Positions 1-16,500 of a stretch of 64,000 nucleotides of DNA are shown here, piece after piece. A model generated the notes under the pieces. The model worked only from the letters and a program-made list of their open reading frames with translations, was not told where the DNA came from and searched no databases. Both the position numbers and the translations under genes were made by a program. This DNA is from Pristionchus mayeri (Eukaryota > Nematoda > Chromadorea > Rhabditida > Neodiplogasteridae): the NCBI GenBank assembly GCA_036245805.1, contig BTRK01000003.1, forward strand, positions 24,872,685 through 24,936,684, read 5' to 3'. Positions within the stretch are counted from its first letter, which is position 1; every line of letters begins with the position of its first letter.

Positions 1-232
1 TGTTTACATAAAATTCAGCACGAAATTCCGACCAGGAAATAACTTTCAAAAATTGCCAAATGAGTTTTTGAATATTTCTTTAGAGAAATATGCATTTTTG
101 GGCGTTTTTGGCCTAAAAATATAATTTTCCCCACAAAATCGAAATTTCAAAAAATCATTTGGCAGTGTTTGAAAATGATTTCCTGGTCAAAATTTTGCGC
201 TGAATTTTCTGTGAAAATTTCATGAATTTTGA

Positions 233-1230
233 GATATGAGCCCGTTCGCGTAAGAGTCGAACAAAGTGTTGAAAGGCCTGGCACTCGGAAATTTCGATAA
301 TTTGCTAATAGGGGTAATCGAGGGTGCTGATAATCGTGGTCAACTTCATTTTGCTCCATCTCACCCGGTTAAGCCGGGCTGCATGTGGGCTTCATCTACA
401 TTTATGGAAATAACTCGCGAACCGATTTTGGAAACGACTTGAAATTTTAACAGGAGGTAGTTAATGCCACTACAAAGCCGCTGAAATCAAAATACCACAT
501 GTTTTTTGATGACATCATCACGATTTCGACGTTCTCGAATATCAGGCAAAAGCTAAAACCAAGAACTACATGCTAAGATACGCCTTGTTCTGGGGATCAT
601 TTTTCGATGTTGGGTATACAAATTCGGTTCTTTTTCGCTACAAGCAGTTTTATGATGAATTCAGCAGCTCTATGCCGCCAACTTTGTGGGTGAGGGTGAA
701 GAATTATTCTGATTCCTTTGTTCTACCCTCCTCGAACGAGAAAGTTAATGAAATTCATCATCATTTTTCACCCTCACCCACAAAGTTGACGGCATAGAGC
801 TGCTGAATTCATCATAAAACTGCTTGTAGCGGAAAAGATCCGAATTTGTATACCCAACATAGTATACGAAAAATTATCCCCAGAACAAGGCGCATCTTAA
901 CATGTAGTTCTTGGTTTTAGCTTTTGCCTGATATTCGAGAACGTCGAAATCGTGATGATGCCATCAAACAGCATGTGGTATTTTGATTTCAGCGGCTTTG
1001 GAGTGGCATTAACTACCTCCTGTTAAAATGCCATGTCGTTTCCAAAATCGGTTCGCGAGTTATTTCCATAGATGTAGATGAAGCCCACATGCAGCCCGGC
1101 TTAACCGGTTGAGATGGAGCAAAATGAACTTGACCACGATTATCAGCACCCTCGATTACCCCTATTAGCATTTTTTTGAAAATTTCGTGTGCCAAGGTTT
1201 GTTCGACTCTTACGCGAACGGGCTCATATC
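233..1230. repeat. Long inverted repeat 1, arms of about 470 bp
   Basis: The left arm (about 233-700) is repeated as its reverse complement at about 767-1230, around a spacer of 66 bp. Matching landmarks include ATGAGCCCGTTCGCGTAAG at the outer left against its complement near 1210-1228, and TGGGTGAGGGTGAA against TTCACCCTCACCCA at the centre. Arms differ by scattered substitutions and small indels. Short open frames inside are mirror images of one another and look non-coding. It could be a fold-back transposon, a recent inverted duplication or a hairpin RNA locus; nothing recognisable as transposase is present. Confidence 0.9.
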
Positions 1231-1738
1231 TGAGTTCCGACCATTTCCATGTGAGATATTTCAATTTGCACTTTTGTCGTACCCCGCCCACTGTAGTCGA
1301 ATGAGCTTTTTCCCGCGATATAAATGAAATAATCAGAGAAAGAAAACTTGACAAGAAGACTCAATATTGCCAAAAGTGAACTCTCCAAATGGAGAAAGAA
1401 ACGAGAAGAAGAAGAATTAGTGATAGAAAGATGCATCAAAGAGAAGAACTTCATGGAAGATCATCGTGTGAAGGCAATCAAACGTGAAGTTCCATTTATA
1501 CTATGTATCTTGCAACATTTATTGCAGATTCCGATTCTTCGAGCTCAATAGCCAATGATGGATGCAAAGGAATCGAGTTTCTTTGGGTATTCGGTGATAC
1601 GTTCTATTCCCTATCATGTTATTCGCTAATCGTGTATATTTCTTTTGTGACAAAGATTGATTTGCACTGCGAGAGGATGTAAATGAGTGTCGTTCATTGG
1701 TGGAGGGGGTTCACTCGGGTGTCGGTTGTCGAGGGGGG

Positions 1739-3090
1739 ATGGCCGTCTCTCGAATGCATTCCGAATTGAGCAGTGGGGATGCAGCTATGCTCAAGGGGGG
1801 AGAAGTCATCCAAAATCGATACCACGTCATGCGAATGGTCAATATTGGCGGGTTCGGCCAGGTACTCCTTTCTACTTTGATTTTGGCGGCACGTAATCTA
1901 GCTAAGGTATTCCTGGGAATTGATCAAACTAACGGAAGTCAAGTGGCCATCAAAGTGGAATCACTCGCGGCGTCTATTCAACTTATCGATAATGAAGTCG
2001 AATGTCTTCAAAATGCCGCTCTATATACAGTAATTGATATCTTTCTCTTTTGGGAAGCCATTGATTGAAGGGAAGTTGGCCATCTCCGATTGTACAGTTA
2101 TACTCGTCTGGTTGCACTCAATCTGTCAGATACATGGTCAGTATCCCCTTTGTCGTCTTGTACAAGAAGATGAGTAACTGACGAGAGTATTCGAGGTCAT
2201 GGAACTTGTTGGTCGGAATGTACGAGAACTGAAGAAATGGACTACATGTGATCGATTCTCTATCTACACTACTCTTTGGATAATGCGAGAGATGGTCTCC
2301 TCCCTCCAATTTCTCCATTCTACTGGTTGGATTCACAGGTATTTGTTCGATCTGATGTTGTGCCTGTAGAAGGAGTATTGTAGAGACGTGAAGCCTCCTA
2401 ATTTCTGTGTGTCTCTGGAGGGCCAACGTCGACTGTATCTCGTCGACTTCGGAATGAGTCGTCGATTCAGGGAAAATGATGGAAGCATGAGAAGAAAAGA
2501 GGCGAGATCCTCATTCCATGGAACGGTGAGGGGAGAAACTAATTAGAGTGATGCTTAGTGTTGTTGTAGGTTCGATACGCGTCTCCTGGATGTCATTCTA
2601 ACAGAGACGTTTCTCGATTCGATGATCTCTGGTCAGTGTACTACATCGCATGCGAGAATGCTCTGGGTGAGCTCCCATGGAGACACTCGAATGAAAAGGA
2701 AGTTGTGAGAAAGATGAAGACCGAACTCGATTTGCTTCATCCCCATAGCTGGAAGGTAGTATATAGTCTGTGGTCTAGACTGGGAATGGGTTTGTCAGAT
2801 GATGGATGCCCCCCTTTCTATTCGTTGTCTGAGAGACACTCTGGTCTCATCGGATGCAGATGAGGAGATCAGTTTCTACAGAGAGCCCCCCTACTCGGCC
2901 CTCAATCAGAGTACAGTGAGTGCCCCCTCCCCTCTCCTCTCAATGTGTGAATGAGACTCACGAGTTGTCTCGTCTGGGATGGCAGGACAAATGGTCGATG
3001 TTGGACTGGGAGATTCCCCGTGGAATGGAGGGAGACACTGCTCCGCTCCCATCTCTCCCTCTCAATCAGTCTGCCTACTTCTTCCCATAG
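1739..3090 (+). CDS. CK1-group (TTBK-like) protein kinase
   Basis: Probable serine/threonine kinase of the casein kinase 1 group, closest in pattern to tau-tubulin kinases and their nematode expansion. In order I see the glycine loop (NIGGFGQVFLG), the lysine strand (VAIKVE), an alpha-C piece (NEVECLQ), the hinge region (VMELVGRNVRELKKW), the catalytic loop (HRRDVKPPNF), the metal-binding DFG as VDFGMSRRF, the CK1-type activation segment (FHGTVRYASPGCHSNR) and DDLWSVYYIACENALGELPW. Introns are short: 1862-1906 is 45 bp, and the catalytic-loop exon begins near 2384. The last exon ends in YFFP at 3088-3090 and carries the family-like DWE near its start. The exon around 2050-2190 is not resolved. 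The ATG at 1739 is chosen because homology starts soon after; an in-frame start at 1697 is possible. Substrate is unknown. Confidence 0.8.
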
Positions 3091-3241
3091 ATTCGATAAA
3101 CGATATCTTTGCTATTTCCCCAGCCTTGTCTATCGAGATATAATATATGATATTATCATGAGGTTGATTCTCTCGCTTATTCCGTGTTAATTGTTATATC
3201 ACGGATCTCCGCTAAAAATGCAGCAAAATGAGACCCTTTTG

Positions 3242-4483
3242 CGACAGAAAACAAATTTTTGATCGTGGATTTCGGTGAAGATGTTGAGACTAGGTAACGT
3301 GAGGCCGAGGACAACGCCAATCCGCTTTGTTTGTCGACATTTGCATGTTTACGGGCAGTAGTGACCTACTGCTTAAAATGGCCATATCTCGGTCAATTTT
3401 TGACCTGCAGCGAGCGAATTTTTTCCAACCTGTGCATAATGAAATTGTCTACCCGCTGGTTAGCTTACAACACGATGAAAAGTTTCATCTTCCTACAGTA
3501 ATCATGAAAAAACACTTTAAATTTTAAATTTCACAAAACTTTTCTCTTTACAACACGGTTTTTATTGGAGATTCGGATTCCCCATACTCGATTTGAGGTA
3601 CCTGTATTTTTCATTTGTCTTGGATCCTGCTTCTACATACTACTACTCAGTAGGCAGAACCCGGACTTGGTTGGTTTTTTTGATAAAAATACATTTCGGT
3701 GTGTCTCTCCTTTCTGAATTATGCAAATCCGCAAAGTAAGACCAGTTTTGGAAAGCTGACGAAAAGATCTACAAATATGACTCAGTGGTCCAAGACTTCA
3801 AAGTGGACCGTTTTTGAGTTATTTAGTGAATTCTAATTGATTGCCATTTATCGAGAGAACCGTTGAGTGGAATGATCACACGTCGAAACTTTGCTTTGCC
3901 CGGGATAACTCAAAAACGGTCCACTTTGAAGTCTTGGACCACTGAGTCATATTTGTAGATCTTTTCGTCAGCTTTCCAAAACTGGTCTTACTTTGCGGAT
4001 TTGCATAATTCAGAAAGGAGAGACACACCGAAATGTATTTTTATCAAAAAAACCAACCAAGTCCGGGTTCTGCCTACTGAGTAGTAGTATGTAGAAGCAG
4101 GATCCAAGACAAATGAAAAATACAGGTACCTCAAATCGAGTATGGGGAATCCGAATCTCCAATAAAAACCGTGTTGTAAAGAGAAAAGTTTTGTGAAATT
4201 TAAAATTTAAAGTGTTTTTTCATGATTACTGTAGGAAGATGAAACTTTTCATCGTGTTGTAAGCTAACCAGCGTGTAGACCATTTCATTACGCACAGATT
4301 GGGAAAATTCGCTCGCTGTAGGTCAAAATTTGACCGAGATACGGCCATTTTAAGCAGTAGGTCACTACTGCCCGTAAACATGCAAATTTCGACAAACAAA
4401 GCGGATTGGCGTTGTCCTCGGCCTCACGTTACCTAGTCTCAACATCTTCACCGAAATCCACGATCAAAAATTTTTTTCTGTCG
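3242..4483. repeat. Long inverted repeat 2, arms of about 580 bp
   Basis: Bases 3242-3822 recur as a nearly exact reverse complement at 3905-4483, around an 82-bp spacer. The similarity runs through the whole arm, including GATCGTGGATTTCGGTGAAG at the outer left and TTTTTGAGTTAT at the centre. No transposase frame is visible. The arms lie between the kinase gene and MCM6 and would fold into one long hairpin if transcribed. Confidence 0.92.
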
Positions 4484-5154
4484 TATTGGTTCCTGCGATC
4501 TTACAGGAGATCTGTGATATCGAGGGATGTCCTTCCCTATTACCTCTATTACCATATTACCGTTATTTCTACTACCGTAATCGTCAGACGCCTTATGCCG
4601 TCGTCCCCTGCCATGTGTTCCGCACGTAGGCACGCTTCTTCTCCCTATTAACATGGCGGGTAGATCACTGACCCCACCGCCCTCTCTCTCTCCCGTCCCC
4701 TCTTTCCATCGCAGTCTCTGATTATCTTCTCTAGTGGGATGTGACTCCCTCTCTTGTCCTATTATCTGTAGATAAAGTCTCCTTCCCTTTATGCTCATGG
4801 AGTCGGGGCAGGGCACTACACAAAATTAATGTTTACATGAATTATTATTATTAACTATTAATATTAATATTTTTATTATTAACACTTAAAAAAAACGGAT
4901 GAAACTCAAAATTTCTAGAAATTTGCAATTTTGCAGCAAATTGTTCGCGAATTAAATGAAAACGATAAGTTCTTATTACTATTTTCCATAAATTTTCTAA
5001 CATAATGATTTGCTATATTTCTTTCTTTGTTCGCTGACTTGTTCATTGGCTACGCTCCTTCACTCTTATCTATCGCTAGTAATTACCACCTTTTCTTTGG
5101 CCGTAATTTTGGCACTGACTCGCTATCGCGAGGGAGAAGATTTAAAAATCTTCA
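4484..5154. other. Intergenic stretch upstream of MCM6
   Basis: I see no supportable gene here. The part from 4830 to 5000 is AT-rich. Open frames on both strands start at non-ATG codons or have no recognisable content. Confidence 0.6.
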
Positions 5155-5162
5155 TTTGGCGC
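5155..5162 (+). promoter_or_regulatory. E2F-type site in the MCM6 promoter
   Basis: The word TTTGGCGC (followed by GC) matches the E2F/DP consensus TTTSSCGC and lies about 200 bp upstream of the MCM6 start. MCM genes are classical E2F targets, so the position is meaningful. Binding is inferred, not shown. Confidence 0.5.
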
Positions 5163-5362
5163 GCTTTTTTACCGCATTTTCTGTCGAAATTTCCTTTCAA
5201 TTTCTCTTGATATTAACTGTTTTTTATAGATATTGCTTTTTGTAAACGTGCTTTTTAATATACTTTGTAAATACTGTCCAGTAGGCGCCGATTCTCATTG
5301 TATTGGATTTTCATCGACTCATGCGCCATTTTCAATCTAATTTTGATTCTATTGAGGACGGA

Positions 5363-9446
<4,084 letters not shown>

Positions 9447-10126
9447 AGGTGATGGAGGTATCTCCCCCTCCCTCCCTACTCCCCCCATTCCTTCTCCAAC
9501 CACCACTTACATGTCTCACTCCTTGTATACGGACATATCTTTCTTCACCTGATTTACACTTGTTACGAACATATCTGTAGCATGCTTTGATAATTGTTTA
9601 ACGTCGTATCTCAATATTTGATCAGGATTACCCGATTTCCACGTTGATCTCAGTTTGTATTAATTTGGTTCTTGTAATGAATGTGGCTACAGTTATGTAG
9701 TGTAAGGGTATTTATGCATGTCATTGATCTCTCTTGGGTGAAGAGAGAATAGAGGAGAGAGTGAGGGAAAACTGAGTTAATTGGGAGAGGAGAAGGGCGA
9801 AGATTGAACCATAGATAGAAGAGATGAGTAGAGAAGAGACTGGTGAAGGAGAAGGAAGAGGAGAGAGGACAAGAACTGCATGAGTGAGAGAGAGGAGTCG
9901 AGTAGGGGAAAGGAGATAGAGGGAGAGGGAGAGAGAACAGAGGGGAAGGAGAAGTACTTGAGATGAAGAGAAGAAGGAAAGAGAAGAGAGGAGAGGAATG
10001 AAGAGAGTGAGGAGGGAAAGAAGGAAGGAGTAACCACAGACGATGCACTAGAGAGATTATTGATTAGATGAGAGGGAAGGGAGGTCACCTCGGGCACTCC
10101 GAAGGAATAAAGAGATCCCTGATTCA
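9447..10126. other. Convergent 3' intergenic region, purine-rich on +
   Basis: This lies between the MCM6 stop and the stop of the opposite-strand four-TM gene. From about 9730 the + strand is strongly purine-rich (GAGAGGAGAG-type sequence). Long open frames on the - strand here are low-complexity Ser/Pro/Leu products of that bias, not genes. Confidence 0.6.
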
Positions 10127-11375
10127 CTATCTCGAGCAATGGTTGCCTGGAATGGAAGAAGTAAAGGGGAACGAGGGGAGACTGACCATTCAGTGGTACT
10201 CCTGGTAGAGAGAGAAGCTGAATAGGCAGAGAGGGATAGAGCTGAGGAAGAGAAGAGAAGAGAAGAGAAGGCGAAGAGGGAAGAAAGGGGAGAGGAAGAG
10301 GGAGAAGGAAGGAGATGAGAGGAAGAGAGGGAAAGGGAGAGAGTAGGGACGATGACCAGTTGAATGGAGGATAGAACGAGGAGGGAGATCCAGAAGGGGA
10401 AGGAAGAGGGTCTACAAGATTGAGGTGAGGAGGGGGGAGAGGGGGAGACTCACTCGTGTAGTCCATCTTCCAATTGGACGAAAGTGAGATTGATCTCTTG
10501 AGATGCAGTGAGAATTGCATCGAACCAGAGAAGAACAGAGAAAGCAGAGAAGAAGATGTGAAGAATCTGAAGGAGATGGAGATCAATCGATATCTACCGT
10601 ATCCTCACTCTTGTCGATGTTTGTTGTCGTGTGCAGAAGGGCCAGAGACCTGTCAGAGCAGCTGCGATATTCATGCAAGAAGCAAGAAAGGAAGCAGCTC
10701 CGAGTCGAGTCCTGATACGAACGAAGGAGTACGGTAGGGGATTGAAGGAGTATGGTACGAGAGGGAAGAGGTCACCTTATGATCTCGGTTCCCTCTTCAG
10801 CTGTATGCGCGTAGTCTTCTGGTTTCTCCAAGTCTAACAAAATATTAGCTATTTGTCGATTCTGAGAAGTTACAGTAGGAAAAGAGTAGAGGGGGATCAA
10901 AACCTGTGTTAATCGATACATCCTTAGTAGGGAGAAGGCGAGAATGGCAAGAGAGACAATCAATTGGGATAGAGGAATCACTGCGAAAGTCCATCGAGAG
11001 AGACGAGATCTGAGAGAGAGAGTACGGTAGAGAATACAGTAGTGAGTAGTACCGGAAGGGGGAATCAATGGTTCCCTCAGAGGGAGGAACGATGGGTCGA
11101 GAGGAGGAAGGAGAGGGAACCATGGAGGGATCATCAAGGAATCGAAACTCGTCGTATATCTGGAAGAAGGGAATCGATCGATAATCAATGATAACTACAG
11201 TACTCTTTCAACTGCTGCATCTCGGAATGACTCGGACATCCGACCAATTCCACGAGACTGAAATACAGTGGATGAGGATGGAATGGATAAATAGGTAGAG
11301 TATACAACAACTCGCCTGCGTTGTTCCTTCATGATAAAGGCGTGGAATTCGGTACTGTCCCGTCTCTTGCCTCAT
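10127..11375 (-). CDS. Unknown protein with four predicted TM segments
   Basis: I do not recognise the family. A phase-consistent chain of about ten exons runs from an ATG at 11375 to a TAG at 10127-10129. The N-terminus is polar (MRQETGQYRIPRLYHEG; then SESFRDAAVERIYDEFRFL). Hydrophobic segments follow: FAVIPLSQLIVSLAILAFSLL, LGAASFLASCMNIAAALTG, LHIFFSAFSVLLWFDAILTA and FPFWISLLVLSSIQL. A polar loop (NRQIANILLDLEKPEDY) separates the first two. The pattern is that of a tetraspan membrane protein with both termini probably cytoplasmic. The first intron appears to use a GC donor (CAG|gcgagt); this rests on reading phase only. The 3' exons (LYPSLPIQLLSL) are the least certain part. Confidence 0.6.
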
Positions 11376-11534
11376 GGATTGAATTGAATAGAGAGAGAGG
11401 GGTACACTCTGCTCCTTTCTCTACCCACTGAATCATTTGGCCCTCCCCTATCCCTTTCGCCATTTCGCATACATACTATTGCCCATCTACAGGTCCCCCT
11501 CTTATCCATACAATATCCCCCTCCCTCTGAGAGA

Positions 11535-12053
11535 ATGATGACTAGTGATGTAAGGGAGGGAGGGGAAGAGTAGTGAACACCCGAGTGTTTGACCACAACT
11601 GATCTCCCTTCCCTCCTCACTTCTCCATCACATCATCTCGATGAATACACGCTACTGGCTGCTCCTCCTTCCTCTTCTCATGTCAGTTACTCGTACGAGT
11701 CTCCCCCCCCTCCCCCTCTCCCTCTCTCCTCCTCTTCTCTCTTCAGATCCTCCTTCGCTCAACGTTCAGATGAATCCATCGTGAGAGATGCGATGAAACA
11801 AGCAATCGTAAATCTTTCTCAACAGACTCCGCCCACTACGAGTGAGTGACCTACTCTTCCTCCTCTCTATCCATTCCTTTCAGGTATTCTGATCGATTCT
11901 CAACGAGCGAATTCAGCCTCGATTGCAATTCAGAGGAGGGGAGATATCCTTCAGGAGACTACTCGACTCATCGTCCAGAACCATGGCACTCAGATTCTTC
12001 CTCGTCTCGCTTCTCTCGATATCGATCGAATTCTACGATCAATAATCGGATGA
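11535..12053 (+). CDS. Small unrecognised protein
   Basis: Four exons give an open chain: MMTSD, then a Ser/Pro-rich exon ending SSSHVSYSYE (to about 11698), then SFAQRSDESIVRDAMKQAIV (from 11749) and ILIDSQRANSASIAIQRRGD onward to TGA at 12051-12053. The second and third introns have good sites (tacga|gtctcc to cttcag; acga|gtgagt to ttcag) and phases agree. The first intron would be only 36 bp, so the start is doubtful. The C-terminal part is predicted helical. Function unknown. It is convergent with the next gene, 330 bp away. Confidence 0.45.
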
Positions 12054-12383
12054 TAATCAATTCCCTTCAGTGGACATTCTCTCACAACGAAAAGAGTGGG
12101 GGAGGGGTAATATAATAAATGGATTATGATAATGAGGTGTCACATTTGTCGCTCTCCATATCAACACAATTGTTTTCCAGTGTGATCCTCTTCAATAAGA
12201 AGAGCACATATCGAATCAATATTTTCTTCAAATATCTGTTCAAATGTTTTTTCTTCAATTCTTGAAATCCTCACGATTTCGATAGATTGCATTATTTATC
12301 TGGTCATTAATTGATGAATGAGATACCCGTGTACTTCATCAATGAATAATCGATATGTGAATGTTATCTGAAGTGGGCGGAGT

Positions 12384-13137
12384 CTATCCGAGTATGAGAA
12401 AGAGAAGGAAGGAGACGAAGAATAGGAGAAGAACATTGACAGCTAGAGATCGAGGGATGACTATGGTCTCGTGTCTTCTCTGGAGGAGTATCACATTCTC
12501 CTCCATTACCACTGCCTTCCTCCCCATTTCCTCCTCTAACTCCCGTTGCACCTGCACGATTTCCATCCTTCCCTTCTCCCTCCTCCCTCACCTTCGCCGA
12601 GTATTCGAGAGCATGTTCCCACTGCTGCAGCAGCTGTTCGTTCTGCAGCTCCAACTTGTTCTTAGCCAATGTCGCCTCTTCCAATCTGCTAAGGTCCATT
12701 TCGAGTGAAAAAAAGCATCCATTATGCTCATGAAAATTTGAGGACTTCGAAGTCCATCGAAATATGAATTAGTGATAAATGAATGTGAGGGGAGTACCTC
12801 TTGAAGAGATGGGCGTAGGCTTCTGCTGAGACACTCCCATTCCTCACTCAATCGAGTATTTGATTCATCAATTCAATCTAAACCTACCTCTTCTCGATGA
12901 GATTGAGTTCTCGATTATTGTGGTGTCATCGCTCCTGATTGATATCTGAAGTTATCACTTCATTTTACATCTCAAACACAAATATTGATTGATTTCAAAA
13001 TGATTTTGAAGGAAATATCTTTCTTCCTTCCTCGTGTTATTAAGAAGTCAAGTGATGGAATAGTATTGGATGTGAGTGGTACCCACCGAGTCCTCCTCTT
13101 TCCCATTCACCGCTCCTCTCTCATTCGTCTCATCCAT
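12384..13137 (-). CDS. Tail-anchored coiled-coil protein, 128 aa
   Basis: Five exons in consistent phase: 13083-13137, 12888-12909, 12798-12842, 12592-12688 and 12384-12551. The second exon is only 22 nt. The protein starts MDETNERGAVNGKEEDSV, continues with heptad-like helix (RLEEATLAKNKLELQNEQLL; VQRELEEEMGRKAVVMEENV) and ends in one C-terminal hydrophobic anchor (VNVLLLFFVSFLLFLILG) followed at once by stop. This is the layout of tail-anchored tethers or SNARE-like adaptors, with the bulk facing the cytosol. No family is recognised; small CCDC-type tail-anchored proteins are similar only in layout. Confidence in the structure is fair because every junction keeps phase. Confidence 0.65.
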
Positions 13138-13585
13138 CGGAGACCATGTGCAATCTAAACTCCTTCAAATATTTGTCCTCAGGTTTGCGGATACTCAAAA
13201 CAAGAGGGAGAGGAGAGGGAAAACAGTGAATACTTCATTCTCGTGGGAGCAGTCAAGTTGAGTGATAAGCAAATGGAAAATGGAGGTAGATGGTAAGTGA
13301 AGAGGAGAGGAAAGGGTGTAAGAGAGAGAGCTAGAAGAAGTGAGAACAGAGAGTGGAAGGACCCTTACACTCTACCCAGGCAGCAGCAGAGGGACAGTTG
13401 ATACCCTTCCCCCACTCCCCCAGTTGGACTCTTCCACCATACGTCAATCCGTTTACTTCAAACAGTCTTTATTCAAATTATATTAAACTTCAAACGAATT
13501 CACACTGAGATCAATGAAATTGGAAGGGTGGAGTGAGGGGAGGGAGATAACCGAATGAAAGGTTGACATTGGGATAGAGAAGATA

Positions 13586-16500
13586 TCAATGGATGGGAAG
13601 GGCATTCAATCTCTCGACCACTCCATCCAGAACGGAGTTCAGCTTGTTGTAATCGGGCGTCTCCACGTTGAATCCAGTGTACTTGATTCTCTCTTCGTCC
13701 TCAATTCGAAAGATGAGAAGGACTGTCTCACTACCTCTCTCATTACTGATAGCAACCAAGGAATTAGTTGTACATTTCGTGTATCACAAATAGATGAATA
13801 CAAAAATGACTGACATTGTACACCTCCGATTTGGCCCTCACTCTGAACAGTCGAGTACAGAATCTCAGTCTTTGGAAGATCGCTTCGTATTCAACCGGCT
13901 GCAGATCAATCAATTATTGTTGTCTTTCCATCGTACGAGTCTCCCTTTCTCTCACTCACATTATCATTTTTGATCTCCGCCAGTTGATCAGCAGTCATTC
14001 CCATGAACTGCTCTGCATTCTTCCCGAAGAGAGTCATCCAGATCTGGCCAGTCATATCGGCTATCTCCATCTGAACACCCGTCCATCACCCCCCCCCCTC
14101 CCCCTCTCCTCTCACCTGCAGCATGTATGCCATAGTGAACTGATCTCCAGTGATATTGCACTTGTCGCATCTGTACTGGTCGTCCTGCTCCACCACCTTC
14201 TTAGAGCAGTTCTCAGAGGGACACGACTGCAATCATTCACATCATGGCCAGCATCGGCAGAGGGGCCATCAGCATATCATTCTCTCTCGCCCTCCCTCCT
14301 ACCTTGTATATGGCAGTGTCTGCCTTGATGGTCGTGATTCTCCCCTTGACATTCATGTACACTTGTTCTCCTCTTCCCAATTGGAGGGCACTCGCTGTTC
14401 CCAACAGACGAAGATCGCGGCCTGCAAGGGAGCAATCACTCGCACTCACCCCATTACGCACTACATTCCCATTAAATAGTTACTTTCTTCATATATCTAA
14501 CTTCTCCTCCATTCAATAACGACCAATCATCCGAATGACCATCTATCGTTCGGATAGAGTGAGGTTTTCTACCCACCAAGTGCTCCCTCACTGGAGACTC
14601 CCACGGAAAGAGACTGCGTCTGCACCGATCCACGCTCTGTCGCGTACCTAAATGAGCATTATTCCTTTCCCCACCCCCCCCCCCCCCCTCTTCCCTTCCT
14701 CACTCACCATTCGCACATCTCAGTCATTCCCTCTACATCCGTAGGAGTGAGCACGTACTTCGTTCCTCCTTGAGATCCCAATGAGAGCCCCCCTGCAATC
14801 TCATCTCTCTCCCTCCCTCTCCCCTCCCCTCCCCTACCATTGAACTCCTTGACGAATGCTCCCTTCACTCCGAGTGGTTGTGCCTCCGTGTGTTCGGGGA
14901 AGTTCTTCGCCTGCTCACCCCACAACACAAAGTTGATGTTGACTCCCGTCTGGTCGATCAGCGAGATCTCCCTCTTCGTGTACTCTACACCGTTCTTCGA
15001 CGTGAACTGCAGGAGGCAGGCATGATTGGGGGAGGGGGAGGGGGGGGGGGTACTCACCGTGTTCACAGGGTTGACCTTGTCGATGCATGCGAGTACATCA
15101 ACCACTTCGTTCACCCTCTTCGGCAGTTCATCCAGTCTCACTCTGTTCTTCAATTCGAATGGAGGTGGCTTGAGTACTTGGGAGTCCTTGAGGGGAGCTA
15201 CCTGCAGTCTCCCTCCCTCTCCCTCTCCTCCTCTCTCTCGCCCACCTCAGAGTTCGCATTGATCGACAGTTCGTACTCGTGGCCAGTATTGTTGAATCGC
15301 TTGTTCGCCTGTCTCACTTGGCATCCCGAGATGGCGAGCGTCTCAACTTACTCCCATCTCACTCCCTCCCCCCCCTCCCCTCACCTGATTCTCCTGCACC
15401 AACAAGTACGTCCTCTCGGCCACATCTCCGAAGGCGACGCATTTGATAGTCGTGCGCTTATCGTCGCACACGTCGAAGTTGAATACCTCAAGGAGAAGCA
15501 CCTCCTCCCCCCCTCATCTTTCTTCCCCTCACCTTACTCTCTCCACTCTTCATCTTGACAGTACGGAGTTCCTCCTTGTTCGTGACGACTCCCTTGATCC
15601 TCCATCTTCCAATGCATTCTTCCCCCTTCCACTCCCTCTTCCAACTCACTTGTTCGCATAGGGAGTGATGGCAGCGATGGGAGTGAATGATAGATTGGAT
15701 GCTCCACCCGAGTTGCTCTTCATGGGTGCAGGGGGGGCTCCTCTGGATGCCATTGGTGGTTTGTTCACGAGGGAGGGAGCAGCTGAGAGATATACCTCAC
15801 TCCCTCACCCTCATCATGATCAACAGAGGGAGATTGAATATGGAAAGATACGGGAGGGTGCTGTCTACCCGAAACAACCAACGTGCAAGCAACAACCAAG
15901 TGGAACATGTTTATCCGTGCAATGTGCGAGTTACCTTTAGCGGGCGAGGAAGCGGAAGGGACGGAGGGTCTGGGTGCAGCATTATCCTCACTCTCAGTCT
16001 TCACTCCTCCACTGATATCGATCGAGACTGGAGACACGTTAGCCTTCTCGAATCCCTCAACAATCATCTTAGGAATTATTGCGAAAACAATATTAATTTA
16101 TTATCAAAGAGTATTCAACCAATGCAATGGGAAAAATTTAAAATCCCACTGGATGGTCCTTTGGGTCTCCTGTGTACTTAATTAGATTGTTCTTCTCCGA
16201 TTCGAGAGGACCACAACCAGTGTAGAGAAGCTCGTACGATTTGATCATCAGGGGGAGTTTATTACTAAAATAAGGAGTACATAAGAGTCTAAAAACAATT
16301 GCGAAATGTGTACCCGAAAAATACATATGATACTCACCTTCCCATGTTAATCTCAGCAGGGAAGAGAGAGTGCGTAGCAATGATGGGGCTGTTCTCGTTG
16401 TTAACAGCTCTATTAACGATTCCATCTCTCTCCAATTGGTCAGCTAGATCTTCATGGAAGAATACCGCTGAAATATGATATTCAGCTTGGAATAATATTA

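Noticed and set aside
5027..5245. Hydrophobic + frames upstream of MCM6
   Set aside because: They start at a non-ATG codon in AT-rich promoter sequence and match nothing.
9650..10586. Long - strand Ser/Leu/Pro-rich frames
   Set aside because: They result from polypyrimidine sequence and disagree with the phase-consistent exons of the four-TM gene.
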